From positions 28,899,472 through 28,963,471 of the forward strand of contig CM022672.1 of assembly GCA_012295275.1 (NCBI GenBank): 64,000 nucleotides of DNA. Direction: 5' to 3'. Position numbers and translations under genes: made by a program. Shown in pieces: positions 35,671 to 49,264 of this stretch; the stretch's first letter is position 1; every line of letters begins with the position of its first letter. The DNA is from Chrysomallon squamiferum (Eukaryota; Mollusca; Gastropoda; Neomphalida; Peltospiridae). The notes beneath the pieces were generated by a model. The model saw only the letters and a program-made list of their open reading frames with translations, did not search any database and was not told the DNA's origin.

Positions 35671-36290
35671 CAATGTCTGACAACAATAAACACGGGTATT
35701 GCTAGTGTTTTACCACTACAACAAGAGCAGACATGTTGTCAATGTCTGACAATAAATATGGGTATCCCTAGTGTTTTACCACTACAACAACAACAGACAT
35801 GTAGTCAATGTCTGACAACAATAAATATGGGTATTGCCAGTGCTTTACCACCGTAACAACAGGTGACATGTGGCCAATGTCTGACAACAATTAAAAGGTT
35901 AATATCTGACAATGATAAATATGGGTATCACTAATGCTTTACCTCTACAACAGCAGACATATAGTCAATGTCTGACAATAATAAATATGGGTATTGCTAG
36001 TGTTCTACCGCAACAACAGCAGACATGTAGTCTGAAAACAATATAGCTATTACTAGTGTTTTACCATAATGCAAGAGTAGACATCTAGTCAATGTCTGAC
36101 AATGATAAATAAGGTTAGTTATCACTAGTATTTTACCACTGTAATAACAGCTGACTTGTGACCATTGTCTGATAGTTAATGCCTGTCACTGCAAAAATAG
36201 TTGCCATATATCCAAAGCTTGACAACAATTATGATGGTTATCCGTAGTCCTTGTCATTATAACAACAAGTCACAAAATCTATTGAAACCT
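35671..36290. repeat. Minisatellite, 66-69 bp unit
   Basis: About eight units start with 'caatgtctgacaacaataaa' and continue 'tatgggtattgctagtg', 'ttttaccactacaacaa' and 'cagacatgtagt' (starts 35671, 35740, 35806, 35875 and onward, decaying to about 36290). The early spacings of 66 and 69 bp are multiples of three, which keeps one frame open across the first three units. The frame does not persist and has no homology that I recognise. Confidence 0.85.
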
Positions 36291-36910
36291 GATGAAAACT
36301 TATGGACCTGAAGAAGACACCTAAAGCATTCTCCTCTTCATAAAGCCCGAAGTTCAAGCCGGCTCTCAAGAGAGCAGTTTTCAAAAGTCACTTCTTAAAT
36401 GAAAGTCAATTTCTGCTCCATTTATAGTTATGTGACAATATACTGCAATAAAGTATTATTCATTAACAGTCCAGTTTTTTTCTGTATTCTTATTTCATTC
36501 TCACTGTAAAGTGAATTGAGCCTGCTCTCTGGGGGAAAAGGCACATACTGTTGTTAATGCTGAAGAAATGTTCAACAGTTTCATTTTTGACCATATGAAT
36601 GGTTTTGTGTAAATGAATAAAAGGCTGAAATAACATAGAGTGGGGTATTATTACTGTAAGCTTGACACTTTAAACAGGTTATGCATTTTGCTTGCCACTA
36701 CTAAATAGGTGACATGTCCAAAATTTGACAGTTAATAAATGGGTTATTCTACTGTTCAACGCTACAAGAACAGGTAACATACTGGATAAAAATGAATAAA
36801 TATGAAGATATCTCAATATTTTACAAATCTACCATACAAAAATGAAGATGCCTTCATTTATTCTAGAAATCTGCCATATAAATATGAAGTTTCTGTTAAA
36901 TATTTAATAA
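36290..36910. other. Non-coding stretch
   Basis: Slightly higher GC near 36300-36420. No coding or repeat call. Confidence 0.45.
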
Positions 36911-37190
36911 ATATCTATTTATTGATCTTTTTTCCTATCTTCTTTTTTCTTTTTTTTTGTTTGTGTTTTTTTCCAATTTCTTTTTTTGTTCTTTTTTATT
37001 TTTTTTATGTTTTTTTTGTTATTTTTTTTGTTGTTGCACTTTTTTATTTTTTTTGTTTTTTTATTTTTGTACATTTTTCGATTATTTTTTTATTTTTTTT
37101 TTTATTTTGTTAGTTTTTTTCATTGTTGTTGTTGCTCTTTCTTATTTTTAGTTTTTGAAATTTTTATTTCTTTTTGTACTTTCTTCTTTT
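36910..37190. repeat. T-rich low-complexity tract
   Basis: About 270 bp in which the plus strand is overwhelmingly T with scattered G, A and C. The long Phe-rich frames on the plus strand are artefacts. Confidence 0.85.
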
Positions 37191-40100
37191 TGCTCCATGA
37201 ACAACTCAGCAGCAAATCTTTTATCCCCTGTAAACATATCACAGTCTTACATAAAGCTGCTACAGCAGAGTGTACTGGCTGAATTAAAGAAACCTGTTGG
37301 CTTACAGAGGAATTCTATCTTGGTTTGCCATATTTTATGTCTGTACTCTAACCAACAAGCTATATCCCAAGCCTTAAATTATTTTTTGTAAAAAAAAAAG
37401 ATATCAAAAAGAAAAAAATATTGACACAGATGAGTTTATATTATTATTTAGGGATTTTAAACAAACTACTTCAAACTATGTTCTGAGAAAACAATAGGGG
37501 CCCTTTACTGAGATCCCAGGACACAGAATTAAAGTAGACAAGAAAATATAAGATACTAAATAAAATTAATAAATAAAATAATTATGAAATAGCTTATAAA
37601 AATAAAAAAAATATTAATGTAATGAAAAAAAATTAAATAAAATAAAATTCAAAATATTTTTAAAATAAAATTAAAAAATCATCATCACTATTCAGTGACA
37701 TTATGCACAAGAAATAATTATGCATATAATTCTAAAGTTCTCCAGAGTATTATTATTTCTGAGCTAAAAGTGAAGTGTCTTATTTCTTTAAATATGTCAT
37801 TCATTTTGATGATTTAAAAACAATTTAATTTAACTAACTGAAATTAACAACTGACCATTTAAAGAGTCCTTTCTAAAATAGTCAAAACAAAAGTTATCTC
37901 CTACAGCAAACCTATACAAGTTTGTATGTAAGGTGTCTTGTTTCTATGACCAAGTATAAATCCCATGAAAAGTTCATTTTTATCATTATAAAAAAAATGA
38001 AAACAAAAAAATCTTTAATATCACCCTCTACTGAAGTGGGTTATCATTATCTAGCAATAACTTATAATAAATAAACCTGTACAAGATACTATGTTGCAAT
38101 TCAGTGCATAATAGTATAACACAGGTTAAAGCTATGACCATCTATATATAATAATTGAAAAAAAAAATGTCAGGATATTTAAATTAAAAACATTCCTGAA
38201 GAATTAGATCAGACAGATAAAAAGAATATGAGGATTAAATAAAAATATTACGTCTTGTAATACAGGTTACTAAGCTAAATGTCAAATGATCTACTAGCCA
38301 CTTACTTGTCAGACTGATAACTGGAAATTAAAAAACAGTGCGAGCATACACAAAGAACAGACAGGTGATTCAAAGTTACAATTAAAAGAGAGATGTAAAA
38401 AATATAGAAATTTAAAATTTAAAATTTAAAATGAAATTAAAATTAAAAACACAAAATGATATTAAAAATAAAAAATCTCTTTTTAGAAGAAATTAAAAAT
38501 CATGAACAGAATGATCACCATAACTCCAAATATTTCTAAAAGGTAAATCAAGTATGATTCTGAGGTCACACAAAGTATTAAACAAAAAGTGAAACTGCTA
38601 CTCATAACTGTAATGTATCATTTCTAATATAATACAGCATAAATTACTGTTCTAACAAAAATATATTTGTTCACTCACAGAGACTGTAAAGAACTGTATA
38701 AATGATTCTCAAGTGACTGAAGTTTTGAAAATGTCTTTCATCTTCCACATTTCCTTTCTTGCATTTCATTTCTTAATGTGTTTTTTGTTGATGACTTTCA
38801 AATTGTCTTCAGTTCACAAAATAACTAGAAAAAGAAGAAATGCTTATTGTAAATATAACTGATTATAAAACAAATTACAACAAATATTTATAAAATTAAA
38901 ACATAAATTAATAAATTAATATATTTCATTATTCTTTTACATAGAAAAGCATAAGACACAATAAGTTTAAAAATAATTTAATCACCCAGTACAAATCTTT
39001 TTCTAAGAATTATTGGATTTATTCATTTACCCAGTAATAACTGATTTTGATTTTTACTCTTATATTTTATAATAACATTTACCATATCATTATCATCTAG
39101 TTGAAAAGATAATTTTCATTTTAAAACAGTAAAATATAGAACTTATATATTGTTTTATGACTTACTCATGTGAGTTTGTGTAGTATTAAAATTCCATTTC
39201 CAGTTAATACTAAACACAGATGCTTTCATCAGTCATCTCCTCATTTTGTGACTCTCAGCAAGAGATTATTCATTTCAGTACAGAGGCTAAAAATACAAAG
39301 ACAACAATTAGTTATAAAATATGTTTTTTTAAGTATTTTTGTAAAATTTAAATCACAGTGCTAAAACAAGATAGTAATTGTTATACTAAAAATAATTTGG
39401 ATGATTAACTGATATTTTAGGATATGATATCATTCATTAGTAAATTTATCTATGCTCAGTAATTACTTAGTTAATAAGCAATTCATATTAAAATACCAAA
39501 AATCAAAATGGCCAATTACTTAAAATCTAGACAATATTTTAAAATTCAAACAGCTGCCCATCTTGTAATATTAAGAACAAATATTAATACTAGAAAGGAA
39601 GAGGTCTAAAATATTATTATAATATACTAAACTATCTTTCTGCAATAAATTATGAAGAATTAAATATGAAAAATCTTAGGAATTCCTGTTGACAAAAAAA
39701 GAAAATATGGTTATTAGCAAAGTACAAAATTGAATTAATTGTAATTAAAGGCAAAGTACATTTACCTACATTTGCTATTAATGTTTCTAGTTTTCAACTG
39801 TTAGTACTTTTTTGTACATACTTTTTTTAAACTGTCTTGTCAGTTCAACAGTCTTTTTTAAAATAAACAACGACACCAGGTGACAAACAACTCACCCACT
39901 AATTACTAAATCCAGGGCTGTATACATGTTTACATGTTTACCATCCAATCAAAAGGTCAGGGCAGTGACATTAGTTCAGCTTCATCCTGTAGATTAATTA
40001 TTAAAAAAAATCTTTTGTTGCTGTTGTTGTTGATTCCTCTATTCTAATTTCATTTCATATTTCTGAATAAAAAAATTATTTCTGCTGACAAACATTTTAT

Positions 40101-40300
40101 CCACTTATCCACTTATCCACTTGATGTTAACAAAATCAGATAAATTACACTAAAAATTTCAAAATAAAGTGTTTGTTTACACCTTTTGAAAATTAGCCAA
40201 GCTAGGACCTTTTTAATGTTGCCAAAAGTGGAATTTCTTAGAATCATTAAATGAGGCAAAATTTCATCCTGACAATCATGTCGCAAATCTTTTCAATGAC
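37190..40300. other. AT-rich, CpG-poor non-coding stretch
   Basis: One dispersed piece of the 135-bp repeat lies at 37470-37545. Otherwise no gene, hairpin or tandem array is identified. CpG is nearly absent until about 40.3 kb. Confidence 0.55.
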
Positions 40301-42350
40301 TTCTGAAATGTTTTAGAACGGCTTATACATATATACACAGAAAACAAATATGAGCCAAGAAATATTCATTATGAAAAAAATTCAGTGGCCTAAATTTGTT
40401 TTTGGTAGCCAAAACAAAACATATTCATATTTCAAATGTTAAGTGAAGGAAAACGTGTACTTGATCACAAACATTTGAAACACGATTTAAAAATATGATT
40501 CGAAAAGTCACTTATGCAAATATACCAACATATGTGATATTGAAATTCTTCTTTGTCGAACGCTATTTAACCAGTCGAACGCTTTTTAACCAGTCAAACA
40601 AACAAATCAATTCAAGGAGAAAAACCCAGAAACCGAACGCCACGAAGCAGACGACAAAAGCTAAGACGGCATTCGGGAAGGTTCGGATTTGTCCACATAT
40701 TCAGCTAGACTCACTGTTTTGTTTATCAAGACTACAGTTAACTACATAAATATCTGCGATAAAAGTATTAAAAGTGGTTCTTATGTTATAACTTAGAGAC
40801 AGAGAGAAAAAGGTTGCCTAAATAATATTTTTTTGGTTACATTTGTAGACCTGGCTACTGGTCATTTCGAGCCCTGAATACATACATACATACATACGTA
40901 CGTATATACGTACATATAACATACAAACATTATTGTCAAATTAAAATTGACTTAGACCTAGATAATTTTTTTCAGATTTGTTTGGCCATTTCATTGTTTA
41001 CACATATATAATCTTTTCCATTTTCATTGTAGGAGTTTATTATTTTCATCTAATACATTGGCATGATTAACATGTTTTACTAATGGTTCAATGCATTGCT
41101 TCTGGTGTGTTGAAACAAAGAGTTCTATGTTTCCTGATGAATTAGCAAATCATTGCAAAATAAAGCTTTATGGTTGGAAGGCTGCCGTCACATGGTCGCC
41201 TGCAACGTAATGTCACTTATTTTTATCATTATTAGTATAATGACACAAACTGCCGCTGCTTTTTCTTTATAATGTATAGGTATTGGCCATAACTGAAAAT
41301 TAAGTTCCCTACAGCATTGTTATGATTAATGTTGTTAAGTATTGACTTCCTTTAATGAAATATTAATAATGAAATTTTTACAAAAATGACAAGTTGAAAC
41401 ATTATGATACTATCCTCAAACAAAGTGCAATGGTACATAATTTTCTTGTACTTTTATTTATTTATTTTTTATTTTTATTTTTATTTTTATAAAAGAATAA
41501 TTGGAAAATAAATTGCTATGAAACATTAAGAACAGGAAAAAGTTTCTTTTTTATTTTGTTTTTCTTTTTTCTCATGATTTAAGTGAAATAATGAATATAT
41601 TAGGTTTCACTAATGCAATAAAACTTTGTTGCGTGAGCGCTCCAAGGGAAACAACTCTTGGCATCTTGGCATCTACATAAGCAGCGCTCTGCCATGTGTA
41701 AAGCTGCCACAACCGAGGAAACACGTTTTTGGTATTTTTTAAACAAACAGGAAATCCCTATCGATATATTGAACTATGCAAACTTTTCAAGTGTGGAGGC
41801 CATTTATTATTATTAATGTCTTCAAGACGGCAGCCTACACCAAACAGAACAGGCTGGAACCACAGATGAGAGAGGTTAACTGAAATGTGTCACATGTTAG
41901 CCTGTCATTACACATGCACACACCGACATACACCACATGAGTACGTGAGCATCATTTAATAATAATAATAGAAATAGTGAAGTCGAATTAAGTAATTTGT
42001 TAGATAACAAAAAAACTGAATAATATATTTACACTCCATTTTTTGGAATATTAGAAAACGATACATTAATGGATTTAAACCTCATTGTTAACAGGCTTTT
42101 TATTTATTTATTTATTTAACTCATGTGCAGTTATATATGCAAACACCTTGTGGTGACATATATTTGTTGTATTTGTATTTATTTGTTCACGATAAATAAT
42201 TTTATGTAACTGTATTTTGAGAGGTAATTAGAATAATAAATCTGATTAAATGAAATCTTTACGTAATGTATATATTAATACGTTTTGCATTACATAATTA
42301 TTTACTGTTGCTTTTATTTATAAACAAAGCACTAGTGTATGTGTGTGTGT
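40300..42350. other. Non-coding stretch where CpG content rises
   Basis: CpG becomes common from about 40.3 kb onward. Contains a (CATA)n/(CGTA)n run at 40880-40915. 'ggctgccgtc' at 41180 and its reverse complement at 41825 form a short inverted pair that I could not extend. No gene seen. Confidence 0.5.
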
Positions 42351-42728
42351 GTGCATGAACAGTATGAACATTATGTGCTGTCATCGAACAGTATCCTGTC
42401 AATGAACATTATGAATATCACACTGTCACCGAACATTATGAACATGACGTACTGACACCGAACAGTACGAACATCACCTACTGTCAACAAATATTGTGAA
42501 CGTTACGTCTGTCATCGAACAGTTTGAACATTACGTTTATCACATTGTCAACGAACATGAACATCACGTACTGCCACCGAACGTAATGAACATCTCATAA
42601 CATTACCAAATATTATGAAAATCACGTACAGTCACAGAACATTATTAACATCACGTACCGTTACCTAATATTATGAACATCACGTACTGTCACCGAACAT
42701 TATTAACATCACGTAACGTTACCGAATA

Positions 42729-43195
42729 CAGGGTGTCCCAAAAGTAACCGAACCGCAAATTTAAATAAAATAACTAATTTAATTCCATCTTTTATGTCAT
42801 TTTATGTTATCTTTTGTACTATTCGTTTATTTCTGTCAGTAGTAGTCTTACTCTTTAAAATGCAGTGAACAACTTTAGATTTAAACGAACGTATCTTCGT
42901 TATTAAGAATTACTATGCAATGACTAGCTACAAGCATGTTGAAGAAAGATGGGAAATAAACTTTTTAGAACACCTGTACCGAGTAAATCGACAATGTTCA
43001 ATCTTGTATCCAAATTTGAAGTAACTGGAAGTGTGTCAAATTCTCCTAAAAAAGGTCGTCCAAAAACAGTTCGTTCACCTGAAATGAAGGATTTAGTGGC
43101 AGCTGCATTTGTTAATTTTCCTTAAAAAATCTATCCGCCAGGCATCGAAAGAGCTGTACATAAGTTTGCGGTTCGGTTACTTTTGGGACATCCTG
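42729..43195 (+). mobile_element. Deleted mariner-like element 1 (N-terminal remnant)
   Basis: Terminal inverted repeats: the left end 'cagggtgtcccaaaagtaac' mirrors the right end, whose complement reads 'caggatgtcccaaaagtaac'; similarity extends to about 30 bp. It is flanked by TA on both sides (42727-42728 and 43196-43197), the target-site duplication of Tc1/mariner elements. Inside, from the ATG at 42860, a transposase N-terminus is recognisable: 'LNERIFVIKNYYAMTSYKHV', then after a frameshift 'PSKSTMFNLVSKFEVTGS' and 'KKGRPKTVRSPE', matching the helix-turn-helix region of IS630/Tc1/mariner-type transposases. The third codon is a stop where the sister copy has CGA. The catalytic domain is missing. 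Non-autonomous. Confidence 0.9.
42860..43160 (+). pseudogene. Transposase N-terminal fragment
   Basis: Broken coding remnant inside element 1. It has a stop at codon 3, one frameshift near 42970 that joins the two recognisable blocks, and another near 43120 before 'KKSIRQASKEL'. It would have bound the element's inverted repeats through its helix-turn-helix region. No DDE residues remain. Confidence 0.8.
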
Positions 43196-43529
43196 TATTA
43201 TGAACATCACGTACAGTCACCGAACATTATTAACATCACGTACCGTTACCGAATATTATGAAAATTATGTACTGTCACCGAACAGTACAAATATCACGTA
43301 CTGTCAACGAACAGTATGAATATCACGTACTGTCAACGACGGAATGAATACAACGTACTGTCACCGAACAGTATGAACATCATGTACCGGCAACGACATT
43401 ATGAATATCACGTACTGTCAATGACAGTATGAATATCACGTACTCTCACCGAACATTATTTATATCACGTACTGTCAACGAACAGTATGAATATCACGTA
43501 CTGTCATCGAAGAGTATGAACGTTATGTA

Positions 43530-44225
43530 CAGTTAACAAACAGAATGAACATTGACGTATTTTCGGAAAGCAGTATTAACATCCACATGCTGTGAGCACG
43601 TGTTGTCTTCCCATTTAGTGCCATGTCGGAACAAATCAGCCCCATGTGTCTGTGATTGACACACAATGTCAAAAATTCTGTGTTGGTCAACTTAATTACA
43701 GCCACATAGAAAATGCTTAAGCAAAACACAGAAAAGTGCTTGTTTATTACTCTGCATTATAGTCTCCAAATGAATATTTCTGCCTCATACATGTAGAATC
43801 TGATGGAAGATGAAGAAGACGTCTAGAATGACTGTATACCCTGCCGAGTATTTTTCAGTATAAATGATCTATTTCTTTTTATATTTTATTTCTTCTTTCT
43901 TTCTTTCTTTCTTTCTTTCTTTATTTGTTCTTTCTCTTCTTTCTTTCTTTCTTTCTTTTTTTTTCTTCTTTCTTCTTTTTCAGAAATAACAATTATATGA
44001 AATACCGTTATTACAGAATTCTCTATTCTGGAATATCTTGTAAATATTTGGATATAAATAAACCACTACAGGACAAAGAGAACACCCAAAAGAAGGATAA
44101 TTAATATATATAAAAAGAAACAATAATAATAATAATAATAATACGAACTAAAATGTATTCAGCCTCATCGGTATATGTCATAAATTCTTTATTAGTCTAC
44201 ATACACATGAATCATTTATATGTAT

Positions 44226-44268
<43 letters not shown>

Positions 44269-44720
44269 ATTTATATATTATTTTAATTAAGTTAAAGGAA
44301 AACAAAAACAAATAGAAATGTACAATAAATAATGTTTGTGAAAGTTGCTCAGTATACTGATGTTCATATAAAAAAAAAAGAATAAAAAAAAGACAGTAGA
44401 TATATTATTTTCCAGCATTTAAAAAATAAAATTAATAATAATAAAAATAAAAGTATACTTTTATTCTTAACTGCAAACCGACTGAAAACGATTTGTCAGA
44501 CAAAACTGGCGGACATCTGCTCTGCACGTGCATATCGACTTCAGTATGATAATGCACGCGTATTGTTACATAACAGACGATTAACTTCAATCCGATTATG
44601 TCAAATAAATTCAGTAATAACCAATTATCTCGCTTAGTGCGGTTTCTTTTACGAAGAGGAATTAAACCAATTTGAATCGTCAAGTCTCATGAAAACATTA
44701 TCCAAAATAATTAGAATAAA
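43530..44720. other. Non-coding stretch with microsatellites
   Basis: Contains (CTTT)n at about 43890-43985, (GT)n at 44227-44270 and an (AAT)n run near 44125-44142. A moderately CpG-rich piece at 44470-44600 has no coding signal. Confidence 0.55.
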
Positions 44721-46555
44721 TTGATGGAGTGAAGGAGTCAGGTATGAGCCAATATGAAGTCTACCACTATTTAGTTTTAAATATTGTTTCCTCTTATTTA
44801 TTTGTTTATTTGTTTGTTTGTTTGCACGTTTATTTGTTTGTTTGTTTGTTTATTTATTTGCTTGTTTGTTTATTTATTGGATTGATAAGCACCTTTGTTG
44901 TTGCTGCTTTATTTTTAATCTTAATATCAATTCAGATTTTTTTCTTTCTTTCTTTTTTTGTTTCTCTTTGTTGTACGTTTATGTATACAAAACAAATTCA
45001 TGCTGTTAAAGAACATTCCGCTGCAGACATCACTCAAACATTAACAAAATGTTTATAAAACTACTGAAAAGGAACAGCGTCACTAACATTTTAGATATAA
45101 TTAAGACAAATTATTCTCCATGAAGGTATCAGAAATTATAATTCAACGAATATTATTAAAGACAAGGATTATACGTCATGGCTTCCTAATAAAGGAGAAA
45201 AAGATTTGTGTTGGCTGTGCGTAGTGAAACAGCTGTTTGTCTGTGTTTGATAAATGTCATAAAACAGCACATGCTGGACCACTATATCGAGTCCACATTG
45301 GCAAGTGAACTTAAAGACCTCTACAACTACCTGCAGCCAAGCCCATTTGTTCACACGTGTTCTTAAACAGACACAAAAAGTACTACAGAATTTTTTCTTT
45401 TCTTGTTTGATTGGCGTTCATGTTAAACTTTTATAATCTACTATTGTATGTTAAAGATGAAAACATTCTCTGTTTTGCCCTGAACTACAAAGATGTCACG
45501 GATTTTAATGAATGTAAGTTAATCTGTTAGCAATAAAGTTTTTTTTTTTTTTTTTAATTTATTGTAAAAATATTTTCTAATGACGTAACTCTTCATGTGT
45601 GTGTGTGTATGTGTGTGTCTGTGTCTGTGTGTGCGTGTGTGTGTTGCTACTGAAGATCTAGGATGAGCTGAGATGGAATATTAATTTAACACTGAAGCCA
45701 AAAATAAATGCCTGTGAAATAAATAAATTGTAATAGCTCAGCGGTTCAAATATGTTTTTATTATTATATAAACAGATCATTTTCGCTTGATTTCCATTTG
45801 AGAGTAGTCAGATTTATTAACTGATTATCAATACAATCGTTATATCTAAAAATAAAAAAAAATAAAAAATTATGACATTCGTTTCAAAAAGTATATTATC
45901 ATAATGACGCTTCCCTTCTTTTTCTGAAACTCTGGATCTTTTGTAAGATTCTATTATAAATTTAGAAATATTACAGTTTCACACACGACCAGAAACGGTG
46001 GTGGCGGTAGTTTTATAAGGTCGCATAAACGAAAGCTTGTTGAAGAGATAATAGTTTGCTCTAAGATTAAAATGGACAAAGGTTAAAGACTGCGAGTCGA
46101 CAAATAAAGTGCACCAAACAGTCGTCTGCTGTGAACAGATGATACCGCGCTATCAATGAATTCGTAGACACCGGAAGCCGGTGAAAACACGCCACAATCT
46201 GGCCGCCTGAAGGTGTGTAATCTGAACAGTGTACTTAATTCAGACACTGAATGAATTTTGCTGTTTGTCTGTTTAATTGCAATTTTGATGCTTGTAATGT
46301 TTTTCGATTTGTACTTACTTGCCTGAAAATCTCTAATTTCTGTTCAGTTTATATATTTTATTACCTTTTATTTTAATTACTTGTTTACAGCATTATTGTT
46401 TTATATTTTCTTTTAAATTTAAATTATTTGTTTTAAATTATATATATATTTCTTCTTCTTCTTCTTCTTTTTAAATTTTCTAAATTTAATTTTTATTTCT
46501 TCAGTTTTTCTGTTTTAGAACTGTTAAAATGTCTAATAAAGTGATGCAGAAACAG

Positions 46556-46586
<31 letters not shown>

Positions 46587-48853
46587 TTCAGAGTTCTTCG
46601 GAGATGTTAAACAAACGTTCAACATGTGTTTATACGGCTGTAAAACATGAAAGGTACTGAAATTACAACAAAGAACCCATATTCACCATTACCTAAACAT
46701 TATTAAAATCTCCTCGTGGTGGCGAAAATGAGCTGCAGGCACAGTACACTCAGTGATCTTAAGTAATTACAAATTTGTTCACAACTTTCTGGAAACTGTT
46801 AAGGGGATAAAAGGCAGAACAGACAGAGGCAATGACGAGCTATAAAAGATGACGTCATGAGATTTGTTTTAACTCTTTAAACATTTTACAAAACGCCTCA
46901 TAAAGTTAAATAAAAAAGTCAAAGATCAGTTTCATTACAATGGCTACTTAACTCGAATAATACTTTTTGAAATGTTAAACCATCCATTACTTAAAAATAT
47001 TCTTATTTAAAAATAATAATAATAAAATAAAATAAAATAACAACAACAAATAATTAATTAATTAATAAAAATAAACAATATTACGACAGAAATATTTAAC
47101 ATAGAAATAAGAGGAAGTGCGACCAAATGTTTCTTTACGATGCTTATCTCTTCCGTTTTAATAACGAAAATCATTTTTTTGTTTTTAAAAAGAATAAGAA
47201 AATGAAGTATCCTTCCACAATGATGTATCAAATCTGTCCTGAAGTAAATGGATATAAATAAGTAAACAATAATACAAATAATAAATACATAGCAACAAAA
47301 TTAGTAAACTAGAATTATAATAAAGAAATAACTAGTATAAACAAATTAAATAATGTTTACTACATAAAAGAAATGATCTATCCCGAAATAAACAAATAAC
47401 GATGAAATTCTAATAAATATATTTGTTAAATCATGTTTATTTCACAGTATATAAACTATTCAAATTAATGAAAAGTTTATTTATAACGTAGTTTTTAATT
47501 ATAATTATTTTATATAAATTAAAAACTGACAATACATAATTTCAAAATACCGAACAAATAAGACATGACAACTGACATGTACATTATGCATATAGATAAC
47601 AGTGTGGAAGGATCTAGAAGGAAGTGGCCAGACTGAGATGTCAACTTACACTGACATTCACCTATTCCTTCCTGCACTTAGCGTGTCACGCTGGACTATA
47701 TCAGGCATGTTGTCATTTTAGCTTTATATCCAGCTCTTATCTCTCTATATATGTTTTGTTTTGTTTATTTATTTATTTACTTATATTATTTTATTTTAAA
47801 TTATTTTATTTTAATTTAACTTAATTTAATTAATTTATTTATTTAAGTTTTTAATAGTAAGCAATTTTATAAATTTAAATCCCTCTCCTCCTCTCCCTTC
47901 TCCTACGTGATATTATCAGATATTAACACATATGTTTTATTATAATAATATTGTTTTTACGTTACATTTTTCTTTTAAAGTGTCGCCTAATATATAACAT
48001 CTCTTAGGTAATAAATAACCATACCAATGTACAGGAATTTAAGTTAAGGATAAATTATTGGGTTTTTTTGTTGTTGTTTTTTTGTTGTTTTTTTTCTCTC
48101 TCTCTTTTTTTCACGAATTGTTAAACATAGGTTTTTTGAAACTTTTTCTTTCCAGAAGATCTTTTCCTTAGAAAATAAGGAAATATTTCAGTCATTATTT
48201 AAAAAATAAATAAATAAATTATTTTAACAATTGACTAAAATTTACATATTGTGCAAAGATAAATAGTAATATATTATTTAAAACAAACAAACAAAATAAT
48301 AGAAATAAAAATGTACATTTTAATTTACATAAAACCGTTTATAACTCCAAAATACAAAACGCTTTTCATATTTTTAAACTTTTGTACGATATACCATTTT
48401 TATAATAATATAGAAAAACAAATATTACAGATCAACGTGTTTCTAAAAATTATAAAATAGCACGTATACGTATTTTAATGAAGTGAAAAATATATATATA
48501 TATATATATTTAATTCAACACAAGTAACTGCTATATATATTTCTGCAGTAATTCATTCGATTATTATTTTCTTAGTGATTATATTCCGGCCGTTATGTCA
48601 TTATTATCCTTTGTGTTTGAACAAACAAATAAATACTGAAATTAAAGAGAAAGAAAAGAAAATATCTGAGAAAAATGTTGCTCTGAAGACGTATTACGTT
48701 CAAAACGATTTTGTTGGCTAAGGAAACACATTCATGAAAAGCAGAAAATGTTCATGATACAGTTTTATAAATAATAATAATAATAATAATAATAATCATA
48801 GTAATATCGTAACAATATATAATATTAATAGTAGTAGTTGTAGTAGTAATAAC

Positions 48854-48890
<37 letters not shown>

Positions 48891-49257
48891 CATCATGAAA
48901 CAAATTTAATTCTGATGACCTTACGTAGAATAAAGGAAACGGATAACTTTCATAAAGCTGATATTTTCTCACGGGATATTAAACCAATATACGCTTGATT
49001 GAATCAGTGTTTTGAAAAAGTGTTACAATACTTTACAGAAAAATTTTCATTTAGGCTTATACATAAATCAGACAATTATTCCCATACGTTCTGCAAATTA
49101 AAAGATACTTGAAGACAATCTTCTTTTTTCTAAATCACATAAACACACACACGGCCGAGTGGTTTTTACAAACTCAGAAATGAACACGCATGTTTAAAAG
49201 CAACCCCAATGAAGATTATGGGATATTTGAATTCAAACGGATTTTCTTTTTTTTCAG
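44720..49257. other. Downstream flank of the homeobox gene, no gene seen
   Basis: AT-rich with tetranucleotide TTTG/TTTA text near 44795-44880, GT text near 45595-45645, a T-run at 46559-46584, TA runs near 48490-48508 and (AAT)n near 48775-48890. CpG-containing patches at 45170-45360 and 46000-46230 show no open frame with recognised homology and may be regulatory. Confidence 0.5.
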
Positions 49258-49264
49258 TTTATTT

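Larger units (their letters stand above)
42353..43530. repeat. 29-bp minisatellite split by a mariner-like element
   Basis: The unit is close to 'atgaacatcacgtactgtca' plus 'ccgaacagt'. About 24 diverged copies flank a 467-bp insertion (42729-43195). Variants include 'attatt', 'cgttac' and 'gaatatcac'. No coding capacity; a minus-strand open frame at the right edge is incidental. Confidence 0.85.

Noticed and set aside
41179-41834. 'ggctgccgtc' inverted pair as terminal repeats of a transposon
   Set aside because: Similarity stops after about 10 bp and no target-site duplication is seen.
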